Origin: a bacterium
GTDB lineage: Bacteria > Desulfobacterota > Deferrimicrobia > Deferrimicrobiales > Deferrimicrobiaceae
Assembly (NCBI GenBank): GCA_020056545.1
Contig: JAGVHM010000030.1
Span: 1 to 5,871, forward strand
Direction of reading: 5' to 3'
DNA: 5,871 nucleotides
In this document: positions 5,316 through 5,871 of the stretch, piece after piece
How the letters are laid out: each line of letters opens with the position of its first letter
Numbering within the stretch: the stretch's first letter is position 1
The notes under the pieces: generated by a model
The model's input: only the letters and a program-made list of their open reading frames with translations
Told to the model about the DNA's origin: nothing
Databases searched by the model: none
Made by a program: the position numbers and the translations under genes

Positions 5316-5871
5316 CCGATCTTCCTTATCCTTTCGATCGCTTCCCGTATCCGCCCTTTCTCCTTGGTCAGCGCCATCCGGATATACCCTTCGCCGCTCG
5401 CGCCGAACCCGTTCCCCGGCGTCGTTACGATTCCGGCCCTGGTGAGCAGGTGTTCGCAGAAAGCAGCCGATGTGTATCCTTTCGGGACCGGTATCCACAC
5501 GTAGAACGTGGCCCTGGGCGTCACCGGGTCCAGACCCAGCGAGCGCAGGCCCGGCAGGAGTACGTCCCTGCGCTCCTGGTACGTCTTCCTGATGGCGTCG
5601 GCGGCCTTCTCGCCGGACTCAAGCGCGGCGATGCCGGCGCACTGAATGGCCTGGAAGACCCCGCTGTCCACGTTGGTCTTCACCTTCCCCAGCCCTCCCA
5701 CGAGCTCCGGGTTACCCACCGCGAACCCGATGCGCCAGCCCGTCATGTTGTAGGTCTTGGACAGTGAGTGGAACTCTATGCAGCGCTTCTTCGCACCCGG
5801 AAGCTCGAGGATGCTCATCGGCTTCACTCCGTCGAAGTAGATCTCCGTGTACGCGACGTCGTGGGCCACGA
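5309..5871 (-). CDS. dapL: LL-diaminopimelate aminotransferase-like class I/II aminotransferase, 5'-partial
   Basis: The C-terminal 187 codons are visible; the gene continues past the right edge, and the apparent start near 5869 is an internal valine codon. It is a fold-type I PLP enzyme. HDVAYTE near the fragment's start carries the Asp and Tyr that contact the pyridine nitrogen and O3' of PLP. SLSKTYNMTGWRIGF holds the Schiff-base lysine (codon 5758-5756). ATFYVWIPVPKGYTS, TPGNGFG and EGYIRMAL follow, the last with the arginine that grips the substrate carboxylate. The wording resembles DapL, which converts tetrahydrodipicolinate and glutamate to LL-diaminopimelate for lysine and peptidoglycan. 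Related aminotransferases acting on alanine or aspartate share much of this, so the exact substrate is likely rather than proven without the N-terminal half. It is the first visible gene of the operon with folK and the TPR gene. Confidence 0.8.
   Translation of the reverse strand, partial: VAHDVAYTEIYFDGVKPMSILELPGAKKRCIEFHSLSKTYNMTGWRIGFAVGNPELVGGLGKVKTNVDSGVFQAIQCAGIAALESGEKAADAIRKTYQERRDVLLPGLRSLGLDPVTPRATFYVWIPVPKGYTSAAFCEHLLTRAGIVTTPGNGFGASGEGYIRMALTKEKGRIREAIERIRKIGF
5323..5327 (-). promoter_or_regulatory. Ribosome binding site supporting an AUU start of folK
   Basis: AAGGA on the minus strand, inside the 3' end of the aminotransferase gene and 7 nt before ATT 5315-5313. No canonical start codon follows it in the folK frame. 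Confidence 0.45.

Noticed and set aside
4381..5445. 354-codon open frame on the plus strand opposite folK and the TPR gene
   Set aside because: It is antisense to two genes with clear family motifs, has an Arg/Pro/Ser-rich composition typical of GC-rich shadow frames, and shows no recognisable domain.

Overview
The window reads as a GC-rich bacterial chromosome segment with five complete genes and two genes cut by its edges. No rRNA, tRNA, CRISPR array, insertion sequence or phage gene was seen. An LL-diaminopimelate-type aminotransferase, a Bacillus-type FadR regulator and dense purine-rich ribosome binding sites together suggest a Desulfobacterota/Desulfuromonadota-like (former Deltaproteobacteria) organism. 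This placement is an inference from gene content only.

Left part (2-1378, plus strand): the C-terminal 458 codons of an ADP-ribosylglycohydrolase-fold protein. Its metal-binding motifs are visibly altered, and it carries an extra N-terminal region of about 125 residues. It ends tail-to-tail with the next gene, overlapping it by 14 bp.

Middle part (1365-3210, minus strand): a two-gene unit made of a TetR/FadR-type repressor and an acyl-CoA dehydrogenase, joined by a 4-bp ATGA stop/start overlap. Just upstream of the repressor is a perfect 7+7 bp inverted repeat, TGAATGA-N4-TCATTCA. It matches the FadR box known from Bacillus, and it lies downstream of recognisable promoter hexamers. This looks like a self-contained, acyl-CoA-responsive, autoregulated fatty-acid (or related acyl-CoA) oxidation switch.

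Upstream of that (3241-4020, minus strand) is a stand-alone IclR-family regulator. It has its own promoter (a perfect TTGACA -35) and several small direct and inverted repeats around it. A 216-bp AT-rich, repeat-bearing intergenic stretch (4021-4236) separates it from the next unit.

Right part (4237-5871, minus strand): a tightly packed operon read as dapL-like aminotransferase (partial), folK (HPPK, folate synthesis), then a small TPR protein with a signal peptide and probable lipid-anchor cysteine. The TPR gene is coupled to folK by a second ATGA overlap. folK has no ATG, GTG or TTG codon at a sensible position; an AUU codon behind an AAGGA ribosome binding site is the best candidate start.

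No plainly new multi-gene system is visible. The points most worth following are the degenerate ADP-ribosylglycohydrolase, the intact FadR box/acyl-CoA dehydrogenase circuit, and the non-canonical folK start.
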